In this document: positions 1-6,266 of the stretch, piece by piece | How the letters are laid out: each line of letters starts with the position of its first letter | How positions within the stretch are numbered: position 1 is the stretch's first letter | From: Myxococcales bacterium | Lineage (GTDB): Bacteria > Myxococcota > Polyangia > Polyangiales > Polyangiaceae | Direction: 5' to 3' | Length of the DNA: 6,266 bases | Assembly: GCA_003151595.1 (NCBI GenBank) | Contig: PLXW01000133.1 | Location: forward strand, 375-6,640 | Translations under genes and position numbers: made by a program | Notes under the pieces: model-generated | The model's database searches: none | The model's input: only the letters and a program-made list of their open reading frames with translations | What the model was told of the DNA's origin: nothing

Positions 1-263
<263 letters not shown>

Positions 264-291
264 TCAGCACCTAGCCGCGAAAGCGGTGAAC

Positions 292-331
292 GATGGACGC
301 CTCGCTCGAGCAATCGAGCGGGGCGTTCGTC
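292..331 (+). terminator. Long hairpin downstream of hppA, probable transcription terminator
   Basis: The hairpin begins 29 nt after the hppA stop. The arms GATGGACGCCTCGCTCGA (292-309) and TCGAGCGGGGCGTTCGTC (314-331) form an uninterrupted 18-bp stem closed by a GCAA (GNRA-type) tetraloop. Three pairs are G-U wobbles, all valid in plus-strand RNA; in minus-strand RNA the same positions would be A-C mismatches. After one mismatch (291/332) a few weaker pairs extend it to about 287-336, with GAA before and TTT after. The U-tract is very short, as is common in GC-rich genomes, so it could instead protect the mRNA 3' end. The structure is read directly; the terminator role is inferred. Confidence 0.65.
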
Positions 332-344
332 ATTTGGGGCTCAC

Positions 345-376
345 CGCGAGCGAAGCGCGCGACGGTGACGCTCGCG
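345..376 (-). terminator. Perfect 8-bp inverted repeat just after the lipoprotein stop
   Basis: CGCGAGCG (345-352) and CGCTCGCG (369-376) are perfect inverted complements around a 16-nt loop, one base beyond the stop codon of the minus-strand lipoprotein gene. The position fits a terminator for that gene. The long loop and the lack of a U-tract make this weak. A competing 6-bp stem (TCACCG 341-346 with CGGTGA 363-368) overlaps it. Confidence 0.3.
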
Positions 377-377
377 A

Positions 378-914
378 TCAGAGATCGACGCAGAGGCCGT
401 CGTAGATCAGCCCGAGGTAGCAGCACTGGCTCATCGTGCACTGCGCGGCGCCGCTCAAACAGATCGTCGCGTTCGGGTCGTTGCTGAACTCGTCGCTGAA
501 CTCGTTCGCGTACTTCGTCGTCGAGGGGCAGTTCGTCATGCCTTGCACACCGCCGCTGCTTCCCCCACCCGAGTCCTGGCCGCCGCTGCTTCCGCCTCCG
601 GCGTCTTGCGAGGAAGTGCTCCCCGAATCGTCACCGCTCGACGTGGACCCCGAGTCGTCGTTCGACCCCGTGCTGCCGGCGTCTTCACCCCCGCTGCTCC
701 CCGGGTTGCCGCCGTTCGAGCTGCCAACGGTGTTTCCCCCGCCGTCGTCCGAGCCGCTCGCCTGCTGCGTGCCCGCGCCGCCGTCGGCGTTCGCGCCGCC
801 CGTGAGCACGTCGGAGAGGTCGCTGTTGACCGACTTCGCGCAGGCCGCGAACGAGAGGGCTGTGAGCGCTGCTGTCGTCCACGCGGCGAGGGAAAGAGAC
901 AGGTTACTGCGCAT
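378..914 (-). CDS. Putative lipoprotein with Gly/Ser/Asp linker and Cys-rich C-terminal domain
   Basis: I do not recognise the family. From the ATG at 914 the protein has 178 residues. It starts MRSN, then a hydrophobic stretch (about residues 5-23) ending SFAAC, which reads as a lipoprotein signal peptide with Cys25 as the lipidated residue; Phe at -3 is less usual than Leu. A linker of about 90 residues, almost all Gly, Ser, Asp, Thr and Asn, includes two GDDSGSTSS-like copies and two copies of QD(A/S)GGGSSGG. The last 50 residues form a compact segment with six Cys spaced C-22-C-6-C-4-CC-9-C, ending CCYLGLIYDGLCVDL, suggesting a small disulfide-bonded domain outside the inner membrane. An in-frame ATG at 974 adds 20 Arg-rich residues. 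I prefer 914 because it gives a normal-length signal peptide and leaves a palindrome upstream; neither start has a clear ribosome-binding site. A role in cell-wall growth is not shown; it merely follows rodA. The opposite strand is open here too, but only as a Pro-rich shadow. Confidence 0.72.
   Translation of the reverse strand: MRSNLSLSLAAWTTAALTALSFAACAKSVNSDLSDVLTGGANADGGAGTQQASGSDDGGGNTVGSSNGGNPGSSGGEDAGSTGSNDDSGSTSSGDDSGSTSSQDAGGGSSGGQDSGGGSSGGVQGMTNCPSTTKYANEFSDEFSNDPNATICLSGAAQCTMSQCCYLGLIYDGLCVDL
550..609 (-). repeat. Two tandem 30-bp repeats in the lipoprotein linker
   Basis: Bases 550-579 and 580-609 match at 24 of 30 positions, with the first 14 (CCGCCGCTGCTTCC) identical. On the minus strand they encode QDAGGGSSGG followed by QDSGGGSSGG. 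The phase preserves the reading frame, as expected of a linker that can grow or shrink by slippage. Looser repeats of the same composition continue to about base 700. Confidence 0.6.
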
Positions 915-935
915 GCGCAAGGAAGGTAGCGCAGC

Positions 936-951
936 GAGCCGTGCACGGCTC
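936..951. promoter_or_regulatory. 16-bp perfect palindrome upstream of the lipoprotein start, candidate operator
   Basis: GAGCCGTGCACGGCTC is its own reverse complement over all 16 bases. It lies 21 nt upstream of the preferred lipoprotein start at 914 and inside the coding frame only if the start at 974 is used. A dyad of this length and place could be a dimeric regulator's site or an RNA hairpin with a TGCA loop. I see no convincing -35/-10 pair nearby, and one such palindrome per several kb is not very improbable in GC-rich DNA. Confidence 0.28.
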
Positions 952-1002
952 TTCGAACGACACCGAGACGCCATGAAGACCGCGGGGAGCGAAAGTCTCC
1001 AG

Positions 1003-1025
1003 CGCAGGCGCGTTACCCGCCTGCG
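1003..1025 (-). terminator. GC-rich hairpin directly after rodA, probable end of the elongasome operon
   Basis: CGCAGGCG and CGCCTGCG (1003-1010 and 1018-1025) form a perfect 8-bp stem with a 7-nt loop. Its first base follows the rodA stop codon without a gap. Only a weak T-run (ACTTTC) follows on the minus strand, so this is not a textbook intrinsic terminator. Its place between the operon and the lipoprotein gene fits termination or mRNA 3'-end protection. Confidence 0.45.
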
Positions 1026-2174
1026 TCACCCTCCGAGAAGGCTATTTCCGCGGCCGGGGGAGACGTAGAAGCGGCGCATCGAGACGTTCATCAAGAGGCC
1101 GATGCCCATCAGCACCGTGAGCACACTCGAGCCGCCGTACGAGAAGAGCGGGAGGGTGACTCCGACGACCGGGAGGATGCCGGTGACCATCCCCAGGTTG
1201 AAGAAGGCGTGCCAGAAGATGAGGCTCCCCACGCCGATGGCGAGCACCGCGCCGAAGCGATCGCGCGCCGTCGAGGCGATGCGGATCGACCATAGGACGA
1301 GCGCTCCGTAGAGCACGACCAGCACGAGGCTCCCGGCGAAGCCCCAGTCTTCCGCGAAGACGGCGAATGGGAAGTCGCTGTACTGGTCGGGCAGGAAGAG
1401 GAACTGGTTCTGCGAGCCGCGCATGAACCCCTGGCCGAAGACGCCGCCGTCGCCGATGGCGATGCGCGCGTGGTGCGCGTGCCATCCGGCGCCGAGGACG
1501 TTCGCGTCGGGGTTGAGGAACGAGGTGATGCGCTCTTTCTGATACGCCTTGAGGCCGTAGTTCCACGCCACTTCAGCGATGACGCCAGCGCCGGCGACGA
1601 CGAAGAGGAGCTGGCGGAGCTTGAAGCGCACGAGCGCCGAGATCGACACGAACATCAGGAAGAGGATGAGCGCGGTGCCGAGGTCGGGCTGCTTCAGAAT
1701 GAGCAACGTGGGGACGCCGGTGAGGATCGCCGGGACGACGAGGTCTTTCAGCGAGCGCTCTTCGCTCTTCGGATCGTCGTGCAGGTACTTCGCGAGCGCG
1801 ATGCACAGGAACAGCTTCATGAACTCGCTCGGCTGAAAGCTGAAGCTGCCGATGTAGATCCAGCGCGAGCTGCCCCGGATGTCGCGCCCCAGGATGAAGA
1901 CCAGGAGCAGGAGCACGATGCCGACGGCGTAGAGCAGGTACCCGAGGCGCTCGTAGTGCCGGTAGTCGATGGCCGCGACGACGGTAGCGAGGATGCCGCC
2001 CGTCACGAGCCAGTAGACCTGCTGGACGTAGACGTCGGAGAGCGACGCGCGCGCCACGCTGGTCGCCGAGTACAGGTTCACGACGCCGATGACGCCGAGC
2101 GTGGCGGCGACGAGGAAGAGCGCCCAGTCGAAGTTGTCGCGCGCGCGGCCGAGGAGGCGTGAGGGGCCGATCAT
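1026..2174 (-). CDS. rodA: RodA, SEDS-family peptidoglycan glycosyltransferase of the elongasome
   Basis: RodA is the polytopic inner-membrane polymerase that joins lipid II into glycan strands during side-wall growth and works as a pair with PBP2. The protein has 382 residues, slightly above the usual 360-380. Visible family signatures are RGSSRWIYIG (100-109), QPSEFMKL (114-121), KQPDLGTA (161-168), SFLNPDANVLGAG (218-230), SDFPFAVFAEDWGF (266-279) and NLGMVTGILPVVGVTLPL (326-343) followed by SYGGSS. Asp267 aligns with the essential SEDS aspartate (Asp262 of E. coli RodA). About ten hydrophobic segments are evident. The start is the ATG at 2174, which overlaps the mrdA stop as ATGA, so translation is probably coupled; an upstream GAAGAG is only a weak ribosome-binding site. 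The frame stays open far upstream, but that part lies opposite mrdA codons and looks nothing like RodA. The usual GYH..QS..AIGSGG loop reads GWHAHHARIAIGDGG here. Confidence 0.97.
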   Translation of the reverse strand: MIGPSRLLGRARDNFDWALFLVAATLGVIGVVNLYSATSVARASLSDVYVQQVYWLVTGGILATVVAAIDYRHYERLGYLLYAVGIVLLLLVFILGRDIRGSSRWIYIGSFSFQPSEFMKLFLCIALAKYLHDDPKSEERSLKDLVVPAILTGVPTLLILKQPDLGTALILFLMFVSISALVRFKLRQLLFVVAGAGVIAEVAWNYGLKAYQKERITSFLNPDANVLGAGWHAHHARIAIGDGGVFGQGFMRGSQNQFLFLPDQYSDFPFAVFAEDWGFAGSLVLVVLYGALVLWSIRIASTARDRFGAVLAIGVGSLIFWHAFFNLGMVTGILPVVGVTLPLFSYGGSSVLTVLMGIGLLMNVSMRRFYVSPGRGNSLLGG

Positions 2175-4198
2175 GGCGTCGCACTCTTCGGCGCCGAGGG
2201 CGGCGCCTTCGGGAGCGGGTGGCCCGCGCGGGCGGCCATCAGGCGGTCGTAGTCGCGGATCATCTGCATCGCGAGCGGCGCGGCGACCGTGGGGCCCGAG
2301 CCGCCATGCTCGATGAGGACGACCACCGCGATCTCGGGCGCCTTCGACGGTGAGAAGGCGACGAACCAGGCGTGGTTCTGCGAGTTGTACGCCGCGGTCT
2401 TGGCGTCGGTGTCTTTGCCGGCGACGTAACCGGTCTGCGCCGTGCCCGATTTTCCGGCGACGTCGAGCGTCGCGTCGCGCACGGGATATGCGGTCCCCTT
2501 GGGATCGTTGACGACTCCGTAGAGCGCGTCGTCGACCCGTTCGAGATCGTCGGGGCGCACGTTCGCCTTGTGACGGATGCGCGGCGGGAAATCCTGGACG
2601 ATGGCCCCATCGCTCGTCTCCACCGCGCGGACGAGCTGCGGCATGAAGAGCGTGCCGCCGTTGCCGAGCGCGGCGTAGGCGAGCGCCAGCTGCAGCGGCG
2701 TCGAGCTCATTGCCCCTTCGCCGATGGCCGCGTTCAACGTGAAGCCGAACCGGAACTGCCCCTTGTACCGAAGCGCGTACCACGCGCGCGTCGGTACGCG
2801 CCCCGCGGACTCGGGGTTCACGCCGATGCCGGTCTTCGCGCCGAGGCCGAACTCGCCGGCCATGCGCGCCAGCTTGTCCATGCCCACGGCTTCGGCCACG
2901 TGACTGAAGTAGACGTTGCACGACTCGGCGATCGCCTGGCGCATGTCGACCTTGCCGTGCACATGGGCGCAGTGAAAGATCCGGCGCCCGAACATCAGGT
3001 AGCCGTCGCAGCGCTCCTTCACCTCGGGATCGACGAGATGATCTTCGAGCGCCGCGAGCGCGCTGAACGGCTTGAACGTGGAGCCGGGTTGGAACGCGCC
3101 GCTGGTGGTCTTGTCGAGGAGCGGGCGGAGCGGATCGCTGTACAGCTTCGCGAACGTCTCGCGCACGCGCTGCTTGCCGCCGCCGCCGGCGAGGTCGTTG
3201 GGATCGAAGTCGGGCTTCGAGTAGAGCGCAAGCAGGCGTCCGGTCTTCGATTCGACGACCACGATCGCACCCGAGAGCTGCGCGCGCATCGCGCGCTCCG
3301 CCGCCTCTTCGAGGTCCATGTCGATCGTGAGGCGGAGATCGCGGCCGGGGATCGGCTCCTGGCGATGCGGGTCGTCGCCCAGGATGCGCTCGGCGTCGGG
3401 ACCGGAGCGATAGCGCCCGCGCGCGTCGACCACGCGCTTCTCCCAGCCGCGCTGCCCGCGGAGGTAGCTCTCCCAGGCGTGCTCGATTCCCGTGGCGCCG
3501 ATGCCGTCGCCCACGTCGTAGCCGAGCGGATTCACCTTCACGCGCTCGGTCGAGGGCATCGACTCGTACCCGGTCGGGTGGAAGCGCGAGAGCGTCTCGG
3601 CGTCGATCTCGGCGACGTACCCGAGCAAGTGCGCGCCGAGGTGCTTGTACGGGTAGTAACGAACGGGCGTGCTCACGACGTCGACGCCGGGGAGTTCGCT
3701 CTCGTGCTGGAGGAGCTCGGCCACGATGTCGCGCGGGAGATCTTCGCGGACGAGGATCGGGCGCCAGCACGGCGACTTGTCTTCGTCGCTCGCGCACGCC
3801 GTCCGGATCCGCTCTTCGAAGCGCGCGCGCTCCTCCGGGTTCACGCGGAGCGAGTCGGCGATGTGCGGCCAGGTGTCGGTCTCGTCGGGGGCGACGCGGT
3901 GCGGAGGGCGCGCGCTGGGCATCGCGCGCCCAGGGACGACGTAAGCGTCGTAGGCCGGGCGACTCGAGGCGACGACGCGCCCTTGCGTGTCGCGGATGAC
4001 TCCGCGCGTGGTGGCGAGCGTCACTTTGCGGATGATGTTCTCGTGCGCGATCGCGCGGTACTCCGCGCCGTTGACGACCTGAAGCTGAAAGAGCCGCACC
4101 ACGATCGCGACGAACGCGATGAAGGCGACGAGCGCCATCCACTTGTAGCGCTTCCTGAACTCACCGACGTCCGACCGGGGGACGAGGAGATCGCCCAT
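2171..4198 (-). CDS. mrdA: Penicillin-binding protein 2 (PBP2), elongasome transpeptidase
   Basis: PBP2 is a class B penicillin-binding protein that crosslinks nascent peptidoglycan in the periplasm as partner of RodA. It has 675 residues against 633 in E. coli. A short cytoplasmic N-terminus leads into one membrane anchor (about 20-38). The pedestal region follows (RGVIRDTQGRVVASSRPAY, 65-83, to about 290). The transpeptidase domain fills the rest. The active-site motifs are complete: STFK with nucleophile Ser373, SCN at 426-428 and KSGT at 583-586. HAWFVAFSP (609-617) and HGGSGPTVA (631-639) are further family signatures. Cys397, Cys410, His414 and Cys427 match the zinc site known from Acinetobacter PBP2. 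Extra length lies mainly at about 205-235 and in a Lys/Pro-rich C-terminal tail. IGEG (492-495) replaces the more usual IGQG. The start ATG lies 3 nt after the mreD stop, with AGAGG 8 nt upstream. Pairing with rodA argues for PBP2 over the divisome homologue FtsI. Confidence 0.97.
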   Translation of the reverse strand: MGDLLVPRSDVGEFRKRYKWMALVAFIAFVAIVVRLFQLQVVNGAEYRAIAHENIIRKVTLATTRGVIRDTQGRVVASSRPAYDAYVVPGRAMPSARPPHRVAPDETDTWPHIADSLRVNPEERARFEERIRTACASDEDKSPCWRPILVREDLPRDIVAELLQHESELPGVDVVSTPVRYYPYKHLGAHLLGYVAEIDAETLSRFHPTGYESMPSTERVKVNPLGYDVGDGIGATGIEHAWESYLRGQRGWEKRVVDARGRYRSGPDAERILGDDPHRQEPIPGRDLRLTIDMDLEEAAERAMRAQLSGAIVVVESKTGRLLALYSKPDFDPNDLAGGGGKQRVRETFAKLYSDPLRPLLDKTTSGAFQPGSTFKPFSALAALEDHLVDPEVKERCDGYLMFGRRIFHCAHVHGKVDMRQAIAESCNVYFSHVAEAVGMDKLARMAGEFGLGAKTGIGVNPESAGRVPTRAWYALRYKGQFRFGFTLNAAIGEGAMSSTPLQLALAYAALGNGGTLFMPQLVRAVETSDGAIVQDFPPRIRHKANVRPDDLERVDDALYGVVNDPKGTAYPVRDATLDVAGKSGTAQTGYVAGKDTDAKTAAYNSQNHAWFVAFSPSKAPEIAVVVLIEHGGSGPTVAAPLAMQMIRDYDRLMAARAGHPLPKAPPSAPKSATP

Positions 4199-4201
4199 GG
4201 G

Positions 4202-4729
4202 TCAGGCCTCTCGCGTGTCGCGCGCGCGACTCCCGTTCACCGTCGCGGCGTGAATGCGCTGCGCGAGGCGGAACACGAGCGGCGCCACCGCGGCGGTCGC
4301 GAACACGTGCGGGATCACCATCGGATAGAGCGCGCGCGGTACGTAGGCGTCCTTGCCGAAGATGGCGATGAGCACCAGCACCATCACGCTGTGCACCAAG
4401 GCGAACGCGAGCGCGAGCACCACTTGAAGCATCACCGTCTGCGCCGCGAGCCTAACGCCGGCCGCGCGCGCGAGCAGGAACAGCCCCACGTACGTGAACG
4501 TGAAGAGGCCGACCGGCGCGCCGCCCACGAGATCGGTGACGTACCCGAGCAGGAACGCGACCGCCGCGCCGCGTGCGATCGAATACTCGTGCACCCCCAT
4601 GAACAAGATCAGCGGCAGCACGAGCGACGGCACTAGGCCCGGCACGTGAATCCATCCCGTCACCCGGAACAGGTTCGCCTGCACCAGCAAGAGCGCGAGG
4701 CCCAGGCCGATGAACGCCGTGTTGCGCAC
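4202..4729 (-). CDS. mreD: MreD, rod-shape-determining membrane protein
   Basis: MreD is a small polytopic inner-membrane subunit of the elongasome that binds MreC. The protein has 175 residues, normal for the family, with about five hydrophobic segments. The best family signature is GYVTDLVGGAPVGLFTFTY (62-80), the Asp-Gly-rich turn and helix shared by MreD proteins. The short polar tail ends SRARDTREA. The start is GTG at 4729-4727, whose G is also the last base of the mreC stop (TAGTG), with GGGGAG 6 nt upstream. The frame is open further upstream to 5008, but that part overlaps mreC and is Arg-rich with no MreD character, so the long version should not be used. It lies 3 nt before mrdA. 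MreD sequences are poorly conserved, so position and membrane pattern carry much of the call. Confidence 0.93.
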   Translation of the reverse strand: MRNTAFIGLGLALLLVQANLFRVTGWIHVPGLVPSLVLPLILFMGVHEYSIARGAAVAFLLGYVTDLVGGAPVGLFTFTYVGLFLLARAAGVRLAAQTVMLQVVLALAFALVHSVMVLVLIAIFGKDAYVPRALYPMVIPHVFATAAVAPLVFRLAQRIHAATVNGSRARDTREA

Positions 4730-5622
4730 TACTTGCTCCCCTTGGAGGCCGTCGTGCGGGGCGCATCGCTGGGGACGAGGGCGAGATCGTCGGCCGGCGG
4801 CGTGACGAGGATGAGCACGTTCTCCAGGCGCGAGAAGTTCACGGTCGGCGCGGCCTGGACCTCCTGATCGCGACCGAGCTCGCGCTTGTTCACCTTCGTC
4901 ACGCGCGCGACGGGGAGCCCGCCCGGGAACCACTTCCCTTTGCCGCTGGTGACGAGCAAGTCGCCGATGTCGACCTCGTCGCGCGAGTCGACCATCTCCA
5001 CTTTGCACTCGTACCGCGCCGGATCACCCGTTCCGCGCACGTATCCGCGCGCGTGCGTGCGCTCGTCTTCGACGTCGATGCCGAACGAGGCGTCGACCGT
5101 CAGCTGCACGTAGACCTCGTCGCGCACCACGCGGAGCACCTTGCCGACGACGCCGTCGGGGGCGATGACCGGCATGTTCGGCCGCACGTCGTTCGACCCG
5201 CGATCGAGGATGACGAACGTCACGCGGAAGAACGGCTCGTGCATTCCGGTGGCGACGACCTGCGCGCTGATGCTCTCGCCGGGCGTGGTCTCGCGGAGCT
5301 CGAGGAGCCTTCGAAGGCTCTGGTTCTCGATCTGCTCGCGCTCGAGGCGATGCACGTCTTCGTGCAGGCGTGCGTTCTCGTACTTCAGCCGCTCGTTGTC
5401 GGCCTTCACGTCGACGAGATAGACGTAGTCGCCCCACACGTTCGACACGCCGCGCGCCATGCTCGACGCGCCGTACTCGATGGGCGCGCTGATCCGCACG
5501 ATCGCGCGATCGAGCGCGTTGAGCTTCTCGGGGCTCTTCATGTTGGCCCGCAAGAAGAAGAACGGGACCGCCAAGAGGACGCCGACGACGGCGAAGTCTC
5601 GGTAGCGTTTGAAGAGGGACAC
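4729..5622 (-). CDS. mreC: MreC, rod-shape-determining periplasmic scaffold
   Basis: MreC is a bitopic inner-membrane protein whose periplasmic part binds and activates PBP2-RodA. The 297 residues follow the standard plan. A short basic N-terminus (MSLFKRYRD) leads into one membrane helix (about 10-26). Next comes a charged coiled coil rich in Glu, Arg and Leu (about 70-110), then the two beta-barrel subdomains (about 117-275), with VIAPDGVVGKV (152-162), GDLLVTSGKG (220-229) and FPGGLPVARVTKV (232-244) as recognisable family stretches. A polar tail of about 20 residues ends SKGSK. The start is GTG at 5622-5620. It gives the expected N-terminus right before the membrane helix, although no purine-rich ribosome-binding site is visible upstream. 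It starts 42 nt after mreB and overlaps mreD by one base. Confidence 0.96.
   Translation of the reverse strand: MSLFKRYRDFAVVGVLLAVPFFFLRANMKSPEKLNALDRAIVRISAPIEYGASSMARGVSNVWGDYVYLVDVKADNERLKYENARLHEDVHRLEREQIENQSLRRLLELRETTPGESISAQVVATGMHEPFFRVTFVILDRGSNDVRPNMPVIAPDGVVGKVLRVVRDEVYVQLTVDASFGIDVEDERTHARGYVRGTGDPARYECKVEMVDSRDEVDIGDLLVTSGKGKWFPGGLPVARVTKVNKRELGRDQEVQAAPTVNFSRLENVLILVTPPADDLALVPSDAPRTTASKGSK
4736..4741 (-). promoter_or_regulatory. Ribosome-binding site that fixes the mreD start
   Basis: GGGGAG on the minus strand, within AAGGGGAGC (4743-4735), lies 6 nt before the GTG start of mreD and inside the last codons of mreC. It is the clearest Shine-Dalgarno match of the operon genes and decides for the GTG at 4729 over upstream starts in the same frame. 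Confidence 0.7.
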
Positions 5623-5651
5623 GGCGGCGCGTGGCAGAGGCCAATCGGACG

Positions 5652-5664
5652 AGCGCGTGACGCG

Positions 5665-5666
<2 letters not shown>
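5652..5666 (-). other. Small hairpin at the mreB stop, in the mreB-mreC gap
   Basis: AGCGCG (5652-5657) and CGCGCT (5661-5666) are inverted complements with a 3-nt loop; the hairpin includes two bases of the mreB stop codon. It occupies part of the only real intercistronic gap in the operon (5623-5664). It is too short for a confident terminator and could at most be a weak processing or attenuation element. Confidence 0.25.

Positions 5667-6266
<600 letters not shown>

Noticed and set aside
293..487. Short plus-strand open frame after hppA
   Set aside because: Its start lies inside the terminator-like hairpin, it overlaps the lipoprotein gene end, and the sequence is Arg/Ser-rich without any motif.
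436..1068. Plus-strand Pro-rich open frame of 210 codons opposite the lipoprotein gene
   Set aside because: Its Pro/Ser-rich composition is the complement of the Gly/Ser/Asp linker, and it runs into the end of rodA. The minus strand has a signal peptide, a lipobox and a Cys-rich end.
1470..2162. Plus-strand open frame of 230 codons opposite rodA
   Set aside because: Its composition is Glu/Asp/Arg/Val-rich, the mirror of a membrane protein's codons; no domain is recognisable and RodA motifs are intact on the other strand.
3906..3931. Perfect 9-bp GC-only hairpin inside mrdA (GGGCGCGCG with CGCGCGCCC)
   Set aside because: It lies within conserved coding sequence of the PBP2 pedestal region and consists only of alternating GC-rich bases, which is easily explained by composition and codon choice.
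2175..4142. Upstream extension of the rodA frame, which would give a 1038-residue protein
   Set aside because: The extra N-terminal part is Arg/Ala-rich, lies in another frame over mrdA and lacks membrane segments. The ATGA junction at 2171-2174 is the natural rodA start.
2372..4636. Plus-strand open frame of 754 codons opposite mrdA and mreD
   Set aside because: It is rich in Arg, Ala, His, Glu and Asp with no recognisable domain. It mirrors a gene with complete PBP2 motifs; high GC at third positions leaves opposite frames open.
4730..5008. Upstream extension of the mreD frame to a 268-residue protein
   Set aside because: The added part overlaps mreC codons and is Arg-rich noise. The GTG at 4729 has a good ribosome-binding site and gives a normal MreD length.

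Overview
The window is GC-rich, tightly packed chromosomal DNA from a Gram-negative bacterium. Three things suggest Myxococcota (a deltaproteobacterial-type lineage): the mreB-mreC-mreD-mrdA-rodA gene order, a small lipoprotein with a Gly/Ser/Asp linker and a Cys-rich tail, and a neighbouring membrane pyrophosphatase. This placement is an inference from gene content and style; there is no rRNA or other marker here.

Layout. The plus strand carries only the last 86 codons of a membrane-bound ion-pumping pyrophosphatase (hppA) at the left edge. A strong hairpin follows it, matching a terminator for plus-strand RNA. Everything else reads on the minus strand, from right to left: mreB (3' part only; its start lies beyond the right edge), mreC, mreD, mrdA (PBP2) and rodA, followed by a separate small lipoprotein gene that converges on hppA. 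mreC/mreD share one base (TAGTG), mreD/mrdA are 3 nt apart, and mrdA/rodA overlap by 4 nt (ATGA). Only mreB/mreC has a gap (42 nt), and it holds a small hairpin.

How the genes work together. The five minus-strand genes encode the core elongasome. MreB filaments sit under the inner membrane. MreC and MreD link them to the periplasmic synthase. RodA (SEDS glycosyltransferase) polymerises lipid II, and PBP2 crosslinks the new glycan. All key catalytic motifs are present in RodA and PBP2. The promoter is probably upstream of mreB, outside the window. A GC-rich hairpin right after the rodA stop probably ends the operon.

Novelty. I see no undescribed multi-gene system; most of the window is a conserved housekeeping operon. 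The points most worth a second look are a four-ligand Cys/Cys/His/Cys zinc-type site in PBP2, departures from the usual SEDS loop in RodA, the unrecognised Cys-rich lipoprotein with a 16-bp perfect palindrome in front of it, and the hppA hairpin whose only imperfections are wobbles that pair in just one strand's RNA.
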